Made by a program: the position numbers and the translations under genes. Below, one piece after another: positions 27,101-38,200 of a stretch of 64,000 nucleotides of DNA. The notes beneath the pieces were generated by a model, which saw only the letters and a program-made list of their open reading frames with translations, was not told the DNA's origin and searched no databases. The stretch lies in IMG/VR virus record IMGVR_UViG_3300019850_000208, positions 44,575 to 108,574 of that record. One strand, written 5' to 3'. Numbering within the stretch: position 1 is the first letter of the stretch; every line of letters starts with the position of its first letter. The stretch is from a virus.

Positions 27101-27959
27101 CCTGTTCTACGATTACACTGCCATTTCCACTTGTGCCAACTGACCAAGCTTCTGTCCCATATTTAAGATCTCCATTCCATACCATATTGGTCATAATATC
27201 GGCCAATTCTACTGCGCCGCCAAAATTACCATCATTTTGGTCTATTAAATAGGTTTTTGGGGTTAACTCATTATCGATTAAATTCACATCTCTAAAGAAC
27301 ATTTGCAATTGTCTAATTCCAAATTGCATGTCAGAAGTCAAATTATCGAATTGAATAAATATCCTGGCATATTTTGTATCAGTTGGCCACTTTTCTATGT
27401 CACCTTGATAACTAGATTCTCCTGTTTTGTAGCGATATCCAGAAACATCAATCAATGCCTTGTTATTATATAATTGCCAGCTTAATATGTCAGGCCCTCC
27501 ATAAGGAATTGCTTCATTGTTGATGCACCACTTATCATAATCTACGCCTGATGGTCGGCCCTGTGGAATTTTGGTATTCAGATCAGTATAATTGACTGTT
27601 CCGACTGTAACCCTGTTACTGACAGTGTTATCGTTTATATTAAGAAGATTAATTATGAGAGAAAATTTACTACTTGGATTTATTTCTATAAAATCTTTGC
27701 TTAATAAAGTAAATGTGCCAATAATTCCAGTTATTAATATACTTCCATCATTCTGAATTTCTATATTATTTGTTGTCCCGCCAGTTAGTTCCCATTTATC
27801 GGGATCTAATATCGTATTAAGATCTAAATATCTATCCAGAGCATCATTAACATTAATGTCATAATGCATCAAGGCTTTATTTTCCAAGCCTATTGACATA
27901 ACATGTCGCTGTCGATCTAATATTGATTTAGAATGAGCTAAACTAACCTGACGCGCCAT
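24150..27959 (-). CDS. Giant repeat-containing tail fibre, 1269 residues
   Basis: The ATG has GGGAG about 13 nt upstream. Residues about 1-360 contain lectin-like sandwiches (DPDKWELTGGTTN, LTSDMQFGIRQLQM, YTLSFYARSTAPIGFRRI). Residues about 380-850 carry about six copies of the 'NG' beta module, with anchors such as LFVYYNGILL, LHVFRNGQLL, LLVFQNGEML, LYIYRNGLLM and SLIVFINGMLQ, each followed by D-D-Y. Residues about 950-1180 add Trp repeats (DTGDYWIWDGGHW and relatives). The end carries SPEGFIINKNLFGKMDELRL. No enzyme motif. Probably a multivalent side fibre. Confidence 0.8.
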   Translation of the reverse strand: MARQVSLAHSKSILDRQRHVMSIGLENKALMHYDINVNDALDRYLDLNTILDPDKWELTGGTTNNIEIQNDGSILITGIIGTFTLLSKDFIEINPSSKFSLIINLLNINDNTVSNRVTVGTVNYTDLNTKIPQGRPSGVDYDKWCINNEAIPYGGPDILSWQLYNNKALIDVSGYRYKTGESSYQGDIEKWPTDTKYARIFIQFDNLTSDMQFGIRQLQMFFRDVNLIDNELTPKTYLIDQNDGNFGGAVELADIMTNMVWNGDLKYGTEAWSVGTSGNGSVIVEQDDDGSFKVYFDNIQNIKNIIQIDMPNGLSPDKNYTLSFYARSTAPIGFRRINVINPLTETVGWEADEITYLNNVWRKIVVNGISKTTATNSMDRLVITEPDLLEAETLFVYYNGILLKRGDDFTELNDNKIEFEFQPGANDIINILSKSTSSYDTTAYRITFNDPVLSGNKVQIRHFVDISTGAAISAAAEEMYKIVTPVNTIKTGNYVSDPTNRLHVFRNGQLLKETVDYNTTLETSVWRINFTYNLLADDIIKVIFWKNAVINRYEYEAGTGQTDFDLPTGITYVNDKQHLLVFQNGEMLSADDDYHELNDNTVSLIYAPSAGDNITIMVLGPNYEYSTDTWELASPETLFSFAVQEDENVFRMVLINGMAMSEDYASNVLDYVTNIFSAGNGFYYERYDYLPATAGQVTFNVPGGYDPEDDLYIYRNGLLMTEEDDYVTNHFSDSFQLILPAYHGELITTLRIIYISGTGPGTKQYVREDYIMDESITLYKTSQPYTEGDNSLIVFINGMLQRKGTTYDYVENSDNQTIDIKAPFSSGDKLTVMIAIPTVANTSFYLQETHYGYDVDSNSILDTQYTTNYVEDTTGTVWIKNVKLEEGPPSKDTYVSGKLQTTNLNYNIHTDEREGTLTFYIKPYAIDLIDIIDYQGEVTNYTALSGISAITGNVYRTVDTYEYWKYDGSSWIHIQGPTVLSFTYNTASQWYWTLCKIERDMNEENKFRAIIGQANDYTIITLPAMQTDAWTSISMTWSLLGVQWFQIEVPTQGDLPALSANEDGYVYKVKDTGDYWIWDGGHWAKKAPDGIYDKYTDLSALTVWEDGYVSVVTQEPKKYQATTYPTLAALGIAVAGHTSDQNGWVYKVTDPDPDEFYVWDWDFVSNSGKLRKINVNYYYQWQWNPVNQSGSWNQSNNFKIYINGGSDGTYTKTYRSVANSPEGFIINKNLFGKMDELRLDSINRDPREIMTWYKSDAPFYPKGFKSIIV

Positions 27960-27987
27960 CTTATTATTAATCTCCCATAGAATTTAT

Positions 27988-28281
27988 TTAAGCCGTGATC
28001 CTAATTATCCTTTTTTTTAGCTTGTTTAAGCCTGCCTTACTTACAACGGGAAGCAAGCTGAATAGATATCTGTCTTCATCATCCCATATTTTTATTGGGA
28101 TTTGACGGTCGCTAAACGCCACCCTGTGTGTGTCACCATAATAGACTATAGTCAATGAACCAACCACCGCATCGTCTTTTTTTGTAATGAATATGTAGGA
28201 CTCTAAGTCCAAACTTGCCCTGTTATTTCGGAAAACCATCCCAACTTTGAGATCTTTGAATTTCATTAAACGATAACTCAT
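27988..28281 (-). CDS. Small unknown protein between two giant fibres
   Basis: 97 residues. ATG overlaps the TAA of the 905-residue fibre (TAATG). Beta-rich core: FKDLKVGMVFRNN, SYIFITKKDDAVVGSLTIVYY, RQIPIKIWDDED, then a basic end (GLNKLKKRIIRI). The 'lk-GmvF---' opening recalls small beta-barrel folds, but no family is assigned. Sandwiched between fibre genes and coupled to one, so it may assist fibre assembly. Confidence 0.55.
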   Translation of the reverse strand: MSYRLMKFKDLKVGMVFRNNRASLDLESYIFITKKDDAVVGSLTIVYYGDTHRVAFSDRQIPIKIWDDEDRYLFSLLPVVSKAGLNKLKKRIIRITA

Positions 28282-30998
28282 TAAATAATAACCTTCTTAT
28301 AGCGCCAGTCGTAAATAATATCTGTTTCATACCAACTTTGGACTACCTGAGAATTGACATTTATGGCTGTTATTACTCCCGCTTCAGTTGTGGAATAATC
28401 AATATTCAATGATTGTAAAATGCCGCTGCTATTAATCATATTGTAAACATAATATGCATATTCATTGGTGAAATTGAATTTAAATTGCGTTGACACTATA
28501 TCGTAAATATCATGTTCGATGCGTGCTGGACCATCAAGCTTGAATACTGTTACAAAATCACCATTTTCTCTTGGTGTATTAAATGTGATTGTGGAGCCAC
28601 TAGCTTCATAATAATCTCTTGAAGCATCACCGGTATACCTATTGCCCTCAATTTGCATCACGCCATTTGTAAAAACCATCAAATGCTCATGATCATTTGT
28701 ATAGGCACCGATGTTAAATGTGCTTTGGCTCCCTGCACTTATATAATCATTTCTGTGAAATGTTAATGTATCTTCATTTATTACGACTATTTTTATTATG
28801 TCATTAATATGAACATCTGATACAAAATGTACCGTTGTCTGTTCACCAGCGGATGAAACTGTGTAATCATTTGTCGGCCCTCTTTGCTGCAATATGCCAT
28901 TTGCAAATACTAGAAGGTGATCATCTAAATTGACCGGAGGACTCATATCAATGGTAAAGTCTTTCATTAGTTTATTGGCCTGGAATATAAATTCAAACGC
29001 GCCAAGAACACTGCCATCCGGATCTATGTGTAAAATGTCCAGGTAATCTCCCGCCTCCCTGGCCTGGATAAATCTTACAAATGATTGTAAAATATTTACA
29101 CGCCCTGGCTCAATTCGCGTATTTTTTAGATAGGCATTTAACAGATCTTGAGTGGATGAGGTATAATCATAGGTGTTAATATTTAAAATGCCATTTGAAA
29201 ATACTATCAAAGAATCTGATTGCAGATGAACAGGATTCAGCTGAAAAGCCGCCTGCCCTTGAGTGGCCGTGAAGTCTTGGACTTCAAATTGATCACTTCC
29301 AGCAAATTTAAAAGCCGAGATTGTATCTTCCGCTTCGCGAGGAGAATTAAAGGTAAAAGTCGTAGTATTAGTCTCTATATAATCCGAGCTAGCTCCTCTG
29401 GTCATGCATATGCCATTGCAGAACACAAGCAGATGAGAACCATCTGCCGTATATACGGGCAGCGTAAAAACCGTCTGACTCGGAGTAGAGGTCCAATCAT
29501 AACGAACTACATTAGCCCCCACAGAATCTTGGATTATATATATTTGAACTACATCTCCCTGCCCCCTGGCACTATTGAATGAGACCGTAAATGGCGCCGG
29601 CGGTCCGGTTGCATTAACTATGGTATAATCAGACGATTCTTTCTGTAAAACACCATTTGAGAATACCCAAACTTGATTATTGCTGTCGCTTGGTTCACCT
29701 ATAGGAATATCAAAATTGTTTGTTGGCGCTCCAACCTGGAAGTTGAAATCTATTATATGCTGTGTTGATGGATTGTCATAAAATAATCCGGAGCCCGGAT
29801 TGAAAGTTACAACTTTCACTTTATCATTCAAATCCCTGGGCTCAAATAAGAAGATCGTAGTTATTTGATTAGATGATATCAGATTAGGATCTTTGCCAAC
29901 ATATAATTGTTTTGATTCGATATTATTAACACTATCATCCAAATAGTATATAAGTTCAGATGTTGTCGTGCTACTGTCTCTCAATATATAATCCAAGTAA
30001 ATAGATATCTTTCTTCCGGAGAATATGCCTGTTACCATATGCCATTCATTTTCCGGCAGCAAATCAAGATCAAAACTGGCCCGGGCGAATGAACCATCAA
30101 ATAGATGTACAGCAAATTCAATAACACCTGCGGGACTTTTCCATAGCTTATATCCAGAAGTGGCGCAGCCAATAATGGTTTGTGCCAAACCAATATGATA
30201 ATGTGTAAATTTCACCCATGTAGAAATAGCTATTTGATCTTCTGGGAAGAATGCAGGATAGGTTTCAAAGTCCGAAAGTTTGAGATAGCCGTCTCCCCTG
30301 TTTCCGGATTGGTCATACCAGGCGCTAGCATGATTTCCGCTTTCCAGTTGTATGCCTGTTATGTCGATATAACCATCAAAATTTATGCTGAACTGAATAA
30401 ATTGTGTTGTAGCCCCGCCTCCGGTTGTGAAACTAACTTCGCCCCGCGTCCAGCTATCCGTTAAATTAAACTCTTCATTATCTAAATATTTTCCATCGAC
30501 AGTATCTTCAACTGTGACTTTCAATTTTCCAGTTTCGGTATTTGTCGCGGTTCGGTAATAAAAAGACAAAGTATATTCAGATAGTGGAGGCATGAAAGCG
30601 TAAGTGTCAGTTTTAAGAATAACGGCATCAGTTATATCTTGATCACTCTGTAATCTCACCATATAGAAGGCTTGATTTGTTGGGCTATCTGCAACTAATG
30701 TTGTCGCAAAATCATTGGAAGTATTTGTGATGATATTCCAGCCACTCAAATCGGTAAATCTCGTATTGACACCATTAGATTCTAAAGAGTTCCGCGTATC
30801 CTCCTCGACAGCCAGGACATAACCACCAGTTTTGTTCTCTAAGCCAACTAAACTATAAACACCATTCAGTGCTGGGTATTTTCCATCAGCGGATATTACA
30901 TCGTGCCACGGATAAAAAATGGTAGTTGGATATACAGAAAGCACTTCTGAGCTTAAATTCAGATAGCTATCTTTATGTGCTGTAATTTCTCTTGGCAT
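28281..30998 (-). CDS. Tail fibre with LamG-like domain and five NG repeats
   Basis: 905 residues. Residues about 85-390 form two sandwich regions: a CBM-like part (YTLSFYYRTATNTETGKLKV) and a LamG/concanavalin-like part (IAISTWVKFTHYH, ENEWHMVTGIFSGRKISIYL, then QLYVGKD). Residues about 400-840 hold five 'NG' beta modules with VWVFSNGVLQ, LLVFCNGICM, LIVFSNGILN, LLVFANGILQ and LMVFTNGVMQ. The last ~60 residues form a short cap. The architecture parallels the neighbouring 1269-residue fibre, so the two probably arose by duplication and shuffling. Glycan binding is inferred from the LamG-like fold. Confidence 0.8.
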   Translation of the reverse strand: MPREITAHKDSYLNLSSEVLSVYPTTIFYPWHDVISADGKYPALNGVYSLVGLENKTGGYVLAVEEDTRNSLESNGVNTRFTDLSGWNIITNTSNDFATTLVADSPTNQAFYMVRLQSDQDITDAVILKTDTYAFMPPLSEYTLSFYYRTATNTETGKLKVTVEDTVDGKYLDNEEFNLTDSWTRGEVSFTTGGGATTQFIQFSINFDGYIDITGIQLESGNHASAWYDQSGNRGDGYLKLSDFETYPAFFPEDQIAISTWVKFTHYHIGLAQTIIGCATSGYKLWKSPAGVIEFAVHLFDGSFARASFDLDLLPENEWHMVTGIFSGRKISIYLDYILRDSSTTTSELIYYLDDSVNNIESKQLYVGKDPNLISSNQITTIFLFEPRDLNDKVKVVTFNPGSGLFYDNPSTQHIIDFNFQVGAPTNNFDIPIGEPSDSNNQVWVFSNGVLQKESSDYTIVNATGPPAPFTVSFNSARGQGDVVQIYIIQDSVGANVVRYDWTSTPSQTVFTLPVYTADGSHLLVFCNGICMTRGASSDYIETNTTTFTFNSPREAEDTISAFKFAGSDQFEVQDFTATQGQAAFQLNPVHLQSDSLIVFSNGILNINTYDYTSSTQDLLNAYLKNTRIEPGRVNILQSFVRFIQAREAGDYLDILHIDPDGSVLGAFEFIFQANKLMKDFTIDMSPPVNLDDHLLVFANGILQQRGPTNDYTVSSAGEQTTVHFVSDVHINDIIKIVVINEDTLTFHRNDYISAGSQSTFNIGAYTNDHEHLMVFTNGVMQIEGNRYTGDASRDYYEASGSTITFNTPRENGDFVTVFKLDGPARIEHDIYDIVSTQFKFNFTNEYAYYVYNMINSSGILQSLNIDYSTTEAGVITAINVNSQVVQSWYETDIIYDWRYKKVII

Positions 30999-31000
30999 GC

Positions 31001-32248
31001 TTATACCTGTCCAACATAGTAATATGGATTATACAATGGCATTTCATTTATATATAAGTGCTCTATCAGCGCATCATCAAAAACTCTTGAACTGATTATA
31101 ATATCATTGATATATCCATTAATGAAGTCTTCTTCGAACCATGTTCCGATATAGAATTGAGAAGATGCTCTGAATTGCAGCTTACGACTTTCAGTTATAT
31201 CATCATCCTGAATTCCATTTATATACAATTTGTAATTAATACCGTCATACGTCATCATTACATGAAACCATGCTCCTGTGCCGACATTATATGATGAGTT
31301 TATATTAAAAAGCTGATTTGTATGATCTGCGCCCTGCACTATAATTTTGTTATTGTTTATGTTATCCGTAAATGCCACAAGTCTATAAAGTGCATTGTAA
31401 TCATTACAGATGCTGAACAATGCATTTCTGGGCCCATCGAAATTTTTAATATAGAACCACCCACCTATTGTAAAACTATCCGGCGAAAAATAGGAATTGC
31501 TATAAGATAATATACCTTCATTTCTTGTTCCACTTGTCCAGGAAGTTGCAAATTCATGCAATTCTATTTGTGGATGAAATATAAGCAATTTAGTCGCATC
31601 TGCTGATGTTTCAATATGGAATTGTCTTATCTGCCCGCCAGAAGCCAGATCTGATGGTTTAATGGTATAAGGAGCTGATTCTACAAAGAACCAATTGCCG
31701 CCTGGAATGGTAATATAGTTATCATAATTATGTCCTGTTTCCGTTGAGTATATTGAAAATCTAATAGCAGTCGCATCAGTACTAACCCAACATGATTGAA
31801 CTATAGTATCGCCTGCTATAACACCAGAAATAAAATTTTGGCTATAACTTTTGGCAACCTGCGCCCCAAATCCATCATTGCGCAATGTTTTTTCTGTAGT
31901 TCCAGCGAAATTGGCAGGTTTATAAATATCGTTCTCATCTATTGTGCCGCCCCCTGGTACCGTAGACCAGTTTGTGCCAAAATTAACAGTATCCAAAAAT
32001 GCGCTATCGGTAATTTTATTGCTTGTTTCGGCTTCAATTGCCATTGAACTCTGCCCAAAGCGCCCAATACCAAAATACGGAGTAGTCACATTATTGCTGG
32101 GATACATCTCATGCCCTTTGCCATCAACGGCGATGGCAGTTCCATCGCTGCTGAATAATAAATCATTCGGTTCGATAACAGTAGGATAGCCTTTTAAGAT
32201 ACCTAAAGTGTCTCTGTGTGCCAGTGTAACTCTAAATTTTTCTATCAT
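31001..32248 (-). CDS. LamG-like domain tail protein
   Basis: 415 residues. The first half has a sandwich pattern ending 'HPQIELHEFATSWTSGTR'. The second half has a LamG/concanavalin-like pattern: FTIGGWFYIKNFDG, GAWFHVMMTYDGINYKLYIN, QFYIGTWFEEDFINGYINDI and IISSRVFDDALIEHLY. The N-terminus (DTLGILKGYPTVIEP) is broadly similar to the start of the 905-residue neighbour. LamG-like domains bind sugars or peptides; in tail proteins they are usually adhesins. No catalytic residues are assigned. Confidence 0.75.
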   Translation of the reverse strand: MIEKFRVTLAHRDTLGILKGYPTVIEPNDLLFSSDGTAIAVDGKGHEMYPSNNVTTPYFGIGRFGQSSMAIEAETSNKITDSAFLDTVNFGTNWSTVPGGGTIDENDIYKPANFAGTTEKTLRNDGFGAQVAKSYSQNFISGVIAGDTIVQSCWVSTDATAIRFSIYSTETGHNYDNYITIPGGNWFFVESAPYTIKPSDLASGGQIRQFHIETSADATKLLIFHPQIELHEFATSWTSGTRNEGILSYSNSYFSPDSFTIGGWFYIKNFDGPRNALFSICNDYNALYRLVAFTDNINNNKIIVQGADHTNQLFNINSSYNVGTGAWFHVMMTYDGINYKLYINGIQDDDITESRKLQFRASSQFYIGTWFEEDFINGYINDIIISSRVFDDALIEHLYINEMPLYNPYYYVGQV

Positions 32249-32251
32249 ATC

Positions 32252-35200
32252 TTAACTCATCGTGATGCCGGATGTTATTGGAATTTGTTCGCTTATCGTG
32301 ACAAATACAATAATTTTGCCATCATTAGGATCAATCCAATTGCTAGGATTAATATCATTTGTTGTTATCATGGTGTTTTCATCATCAAGTTTTACAACTA
32401 ATGTGTTTGCATTGCTCAATACCGGATCCCAATACACATGCCTTAATGGGCTTGAGGTTCCGATGCTCACAACCATACGCTCTTGTGGTATATTGAGATT
32501 ATGATTAATACTTGCCTGTGTATGGCCCGGCGCGCCTGATACACGTCCATTAAATACTAATTTATAACTCTGCATATATCTGATGCCATTGGAGCTATTG
32601 TTATTATGTAGAGCAAATTCGGATATAATAATCGGTGATGGTTCAACTGCGCCTGTGCCTGATTGATCCTTTGTTATTTTTACGCAATCTTGCGCTCCTT
32701 GATTGTCATTCAGATCTACTAAGGCTGATTCTATTACGTTTGCAACGAGAGGCGAGGCTGAGTTCGGCTCACTTTCATTTGTCAAATGAGCTTTTCGGAA
32801 ATAGAGCTCCGCATTTTGATCGATTCTAAGTGTCTGCCATGTATCATTGTTCACAGAGAAATACACACTGTTAGCGTCCATTCCTGGCTCAATATGACCG
32901 CTCTTACTTAATTGAAGGTTATATTTCTGAACGCCTCCAATTTTGCCACTGAATACGGTTATTTCACTATTATCAACAATACTTTCTATGTAATTTGGTC
33001 TTACCGCATTCATTCTTAATGAACCTAGTGAACCTCCACTGTTATAAACTTGCAATTCTACATTGCTGTTTGGATCATTCTCAGTTCTCAATACCATACT
33101 ATCAACAAGAGTGTCATTATTGATATATATACCATCCTGAGCGAAAACTTTGATTGCGCTTTTACCATTCTCAAATGTTATTGAAGCCTCTTTCGCTGGA
33201 TTGGCGATAGGTGCGGCAATAATAACTTTTCGTAATCTTAAATCCTGTGTTTCATGAGGAATTTCATAATTTGTCAAATCTATAGTGGTCTTCGCAAAGC
33301 TTTCATTTTGATGTTGAATGCTGGCAGAGGAAGCTCCCGATGTTATTACTTCTATATAGACTGTAATTTGATCAACTTCATTATTTTCATATATTATTCT
33401 AAATAATTGGTCGGTGTAAGAAGTGGTAATTTGAAATTCATTACTGTGATGCTCCACTTCAGTTAGGTCATGCAGTTGAGCTACAGTATATATCCTTGCA
33501 TATAACGGAGTGGTTGAGCTTTTGAGTTGCAGTTGCAGTGTCCAGGTTCCTTCTGAATGCTGATACATAGGTGTCGGATTATTGTCCGATTTGGTTATTA
33601 TAGTGTAAATTGAATTATCAATACCTGTGCCAGTGCCGGAATTAACACTCCAGGAGGCACCTGCAAGTACATTGTCACCATATAGTATATCAAATTTGCT
33701 AAGTTCAATTAAATCCCATTCATCATTCACCTCATTCCATATAAATGATGAATCGTATGTCTCTTCATCCGGTTGTCTATAGGATTTAAGACCAGACTGA
33801 GCTGGACTTGATATATTTGGTATTCCTATCCAATTTCCGTCTTCATCAAATTCCTGTATTCTATTGACTTCAACTATATTGTCTTCAATGATCATCTTGC
33901 TAACATTGTTGATAACCTCGGTACCCATTACATACAGATCCCCTTCAACAAACATATCATTAAGCCTCATGTCGGCATACGCTCCTGTGGTGCCATTTAT
34001 AAGCTCTGTTTCATTACCGAGAGTTATTATATTATCGAATACCGGAATATTATTCGCATCCAAAAATGGGAGTCTTTTGTTAATCCAAAGTTTGGCTTTG
34101 TCGTAGTTAATAGATGTATTTTCAACTCTAAATTCTGATAAAAATCCCTCCGCTATAATTTCACGCCATGTAACGGTTTCGGTGGCCGGATTGTATGATT
34201 GTTTAAGCCAACCACCACCAATTTGAATTTTTTCAGTTAAATTTTCAACAAAATTAGGATCGATAATTATTAATTTACTGATAGGATCTTGATCATCAAG
34301 AAAGAGCGTCATCAAGAACTGCCAGTTGTTAAATCCATCAGAGAATCTGGCTTCATCAGGATACATTTCATCCAATCGCTGCCATGTAATCAAAAATGTG
34401 TGAAATAACTGCAGATCTTCATTGTTATCGTATTTTAATCTTGTTTTATTGTCTGTGCTGTTTGTATCAAGAGCATAGCTTCTATACTTGAAGTTTATAT
34501 CGCCCTGTTGAATATTCATTTGGCGCGCATAAAATACAACTTTGAATGAGTTGTAGTAATTGCCACCTTCTGCTGGCCATCTAGGATAAGGATTTGTATC
34601 TGTGCCTAAATTATAAAAGTCATCTTTTGCTAAAGCTTCCTGCGTGTTGTAGTTTTTTGCATCATAAATAACCTGGAAGTAGTTTTCAGTGTCAGTTATG
34701 CTTCTGCTATCGAAGACAACAATACTCGAATTATCAACTTCATTTAAATTGTAACGCCATAGTGGTTTGAATTTAAAATACATAGAACCAGCCAGGCCAT
34801 TTAATGGAACTGGATATGTAATTCTCTCGCCAATTCTCGCTGCACTCTGATAGAACTTAGTTGTATCTATTCCAGTTCTATAAAATCGTGAACCTGATAG
34901 ATAGAGATTTAACTTGGCTTTATAATTGCCAGCAAAGAAGTGCGTACCGCCTACATATCTAGGGTCTCCTCCGCCAAACTCATCTGACTCGTCCCAGCCA
35001 GATATGATTATCTCTATTCTTTTCGGTATTATAGCAGCTTCAGTGGTAACACTGATAAGATTCAATTTATCCTCTATTAGATCATCCGAGCTGCCTGTGT
35101 ATGCTCTTGTTGTGCTGTAGTACTGCTCGCCTGTTGCCCCTTCCTCATCATAATATACTCTTAATTCAATATAACTTGATGAGCTGGCATTGTAAGCATT

Positions 35201-38200
35201 TTCCAAGAAATACCAGATATCAAATCTATAAATGTCTTTTGGCAATGTGGGATTACTGGAACTATCCAGGAAGCTTTGACTTATTGTCATATTTCTATTG
35301 ATTTGCAAGGCATTCTTATTATCAAACGCCACACCAGTACTTTTCGCACTTATTACATAAAGACCCCTTGGAATCCCAGGATTATCCGGTAGGCCATCTG
35401 CTCTCCACTTTCTGACGCCGTATTCATCTACCAATGATAAGCCAAAGTAATCGGGTGTATATTCCCACCAGACCTTGAACTCAGATTCGCTGTCATAAAA
35501 TTCCTGCTCATCAAACTCCCCTGGAAAATCTGCGAACTCGATCAAGTTCTCACTTGTTATTTCCTCGATAGTTGAATTTTGGACAGCACTTGTTGGATCG
35601 CCAGGAACTTTAGGCTCTGGAATAAATTTGCCATTGGAAGACACAAAGCTTCTTGAAAATGGAAAATATGCTGCTGTGTCGGATTTAATACCAATGAAAT
35701 AATCCCATAATTGCAGCTTAGTAATATAATATCGTTTATCATAAATATCATTTAGGAAGTAATCTTGTTGACTCACATTCATTGTATACATTTTGATAGC
35801 TGCTGTTGTAGGTACATAGCCTTCCCACACATGCTGTCTGGTTATGGTGCCACCGCTTCCTGATATAGCATCTTCGAGAGCTGTTTCATCAAATATAGAT
35901 GGATTTGGTTCTTGAGGCGCGCCTTCTTCTGGCTCACCCATTGTAATAGATGTTACAAAGCCTTCTTCATCCCAATTCTCATTCAGCTGAATTATATCAA
36001 CTCTTGGAATGCTAAATTTATAGCTTGAATAAATTGGATGTATTCTCTGATTCCTACTATAGGCTATTATATGAAACTTTTCAGTCCATACATGCGCAGA
36101 AATAAAATCGGTTACATAATCATATGGCTTCAAATTATATTTAATGCCGGTTATAGGGGTATTAAAATTGACATTGGTATCATCTATGCCTTTGAATATT
36201 TTAGTATAAATAAAATCGCAGAACAGCTCATAGTTAGCCTCCAACACACTTCCTGGAAGGTTAATTGTAGCAGTTCTATCTTCTATATTGAGGTCTTTAT
36301 ATCCTTCTTCAGACCCTGCTACTTCTTCATAGATTTTGAAGTATTTATACTCAATATATACTTGTTGATCTGGTTCAATTCTTCCATAACCGGTCATTTC
36401 GTATAGTGGATTTGGCTTCCTTTTTATTTTACCATAGTTAGGGCTGTTAGGATCGTATTCTATTTCATAGTCTCTGCCCTCTATATAGTCTACTCTACTG
36501 TTAGGCGCATTCCTAACAAATACTGAGCCCTTTATAAGTCTTATTTTGTCTTTATTGACATCTTGTAATAATGCGTTTGAGATGAACGTATGCCATTGAG
36601 GTGAAGCCGGATCGGTAAGTTGGATAATATTGTCTGATGCTGGAATTTTTATAATAGCTCTAAATGTCAATGGAACATTACTATCATCATAAAGAGATAC
36701 ATAATCGCTGGAGCTAGCTTCAACTTCTGAATGAACCTTAAATAATCTGGATTTACTGCCTGCCCACACCGTACCATGCGAATCTTGGAAGAAAGTAAAA
36801 AAATCGGTGCCATATGCTGTGTTATAAAGCATTAATTGGTCAATATAATATAATCCCTCATTGCTGGATAGATAATCTATTACATCCTCATCAATAGTGT
36901 TGGTTGAGTTTCCATCAACAGTATCTATGCCGGAGTTAATACCACCATCAGGCCTTGATGGATATTCTTCATCAGCAGGAGCTCCTGGAGGGTATGTATA
37001 TCCAGGCTCATCTTTCTGACCGCCATATTCGCCCTTTATGTCTCTTTCGCCGCCCAATATTATATGATCATTAAATGAAATCATATCGTTTATGGAGCAT
37101 GCATGTTTAGATGGTGTAAAATCCGTTTCATCAATGCCGCCGGAATTAAATTCTTTTGCTACCGCACCTTCTTCAAATCTCGCGGCATCTATTCCTATAT
37201 CAACTGCTGTTGTCGCTTCAACATATACCCTTGCCTGAACAATAGCAGTGCTAGAGAATGTTGCAGATACGCTATATCTGTTCCAGACATTCTGTGATGT
37301 AATAGATATTGTTGAGCTTTGGCTATCTAGCACATTTATTCCGGTACCATCGAGGCCTTCTATGCCAAATGTCACACTGGCAGAGCTGGCGTTTAAATTA
37401 TCCATATAGATGGAAAAAGTGAAAGTTTTGGATTCAATTGCTGTTATGCCCAATCCACCAGCTGGTGCATAATTCTGAAAGACTCTTAGGCTATTGGCCG
37501 CCGGATTGTGAATCTGGCCCTTGTAAAGATTAAATTTGCCATTTTCTGTCTTGGTAAATGTTCCACTGCCTAATTGAGTTGACCAATTGGTGGGTGGAAC
37601 TCCAAGTTCGAAATCAGCATTTTTTAGAAGATTACCTATTTTCCATGTTGTACTCTCATAAAGATTAATTCTTTGATATGCAAAACTTTCGTGATCGCCC
37701 TCATTATTTCCATCAATTAATCTCCACAGTTCATTATCGTCAACCGTATGATGGCCAAAATCATCATCCCAATCAGATGCAGATATCTCATTATCTAATT
37801 CAACGAGCATATAGATATTTGAATCCTGTTGAGATTTGTGTTTAATGAATTTTTTTATGGTGCAATAATTATTAGAGAAATCTGGCGCAAACTGTACATC
37901 GCCACTTCCATCAAGAACGAAGTTTGTATAATTATCATCATGATGGAATTCTCTTCCTGAATTGAAATCTCTATCGCCATAATAATAAATACCTTTATTC
38001 TGAGTGCCAATAATAAGAGTTTGGACAAATCCAGCTCCATATTTGGAAACTTCGGTAAAAGCCGTAACTTTTGTAAATGAAATAGGTGGCGACTCTGTTC
38101 CAAGATCTTCGATTGTTACATTTGAAGGAATTCCACCAATGTGCTTTAAAAGTCTAAAGCCCTGATCCGTGCCAATCGCGAGCTGATTTGTAGCCTGCCA

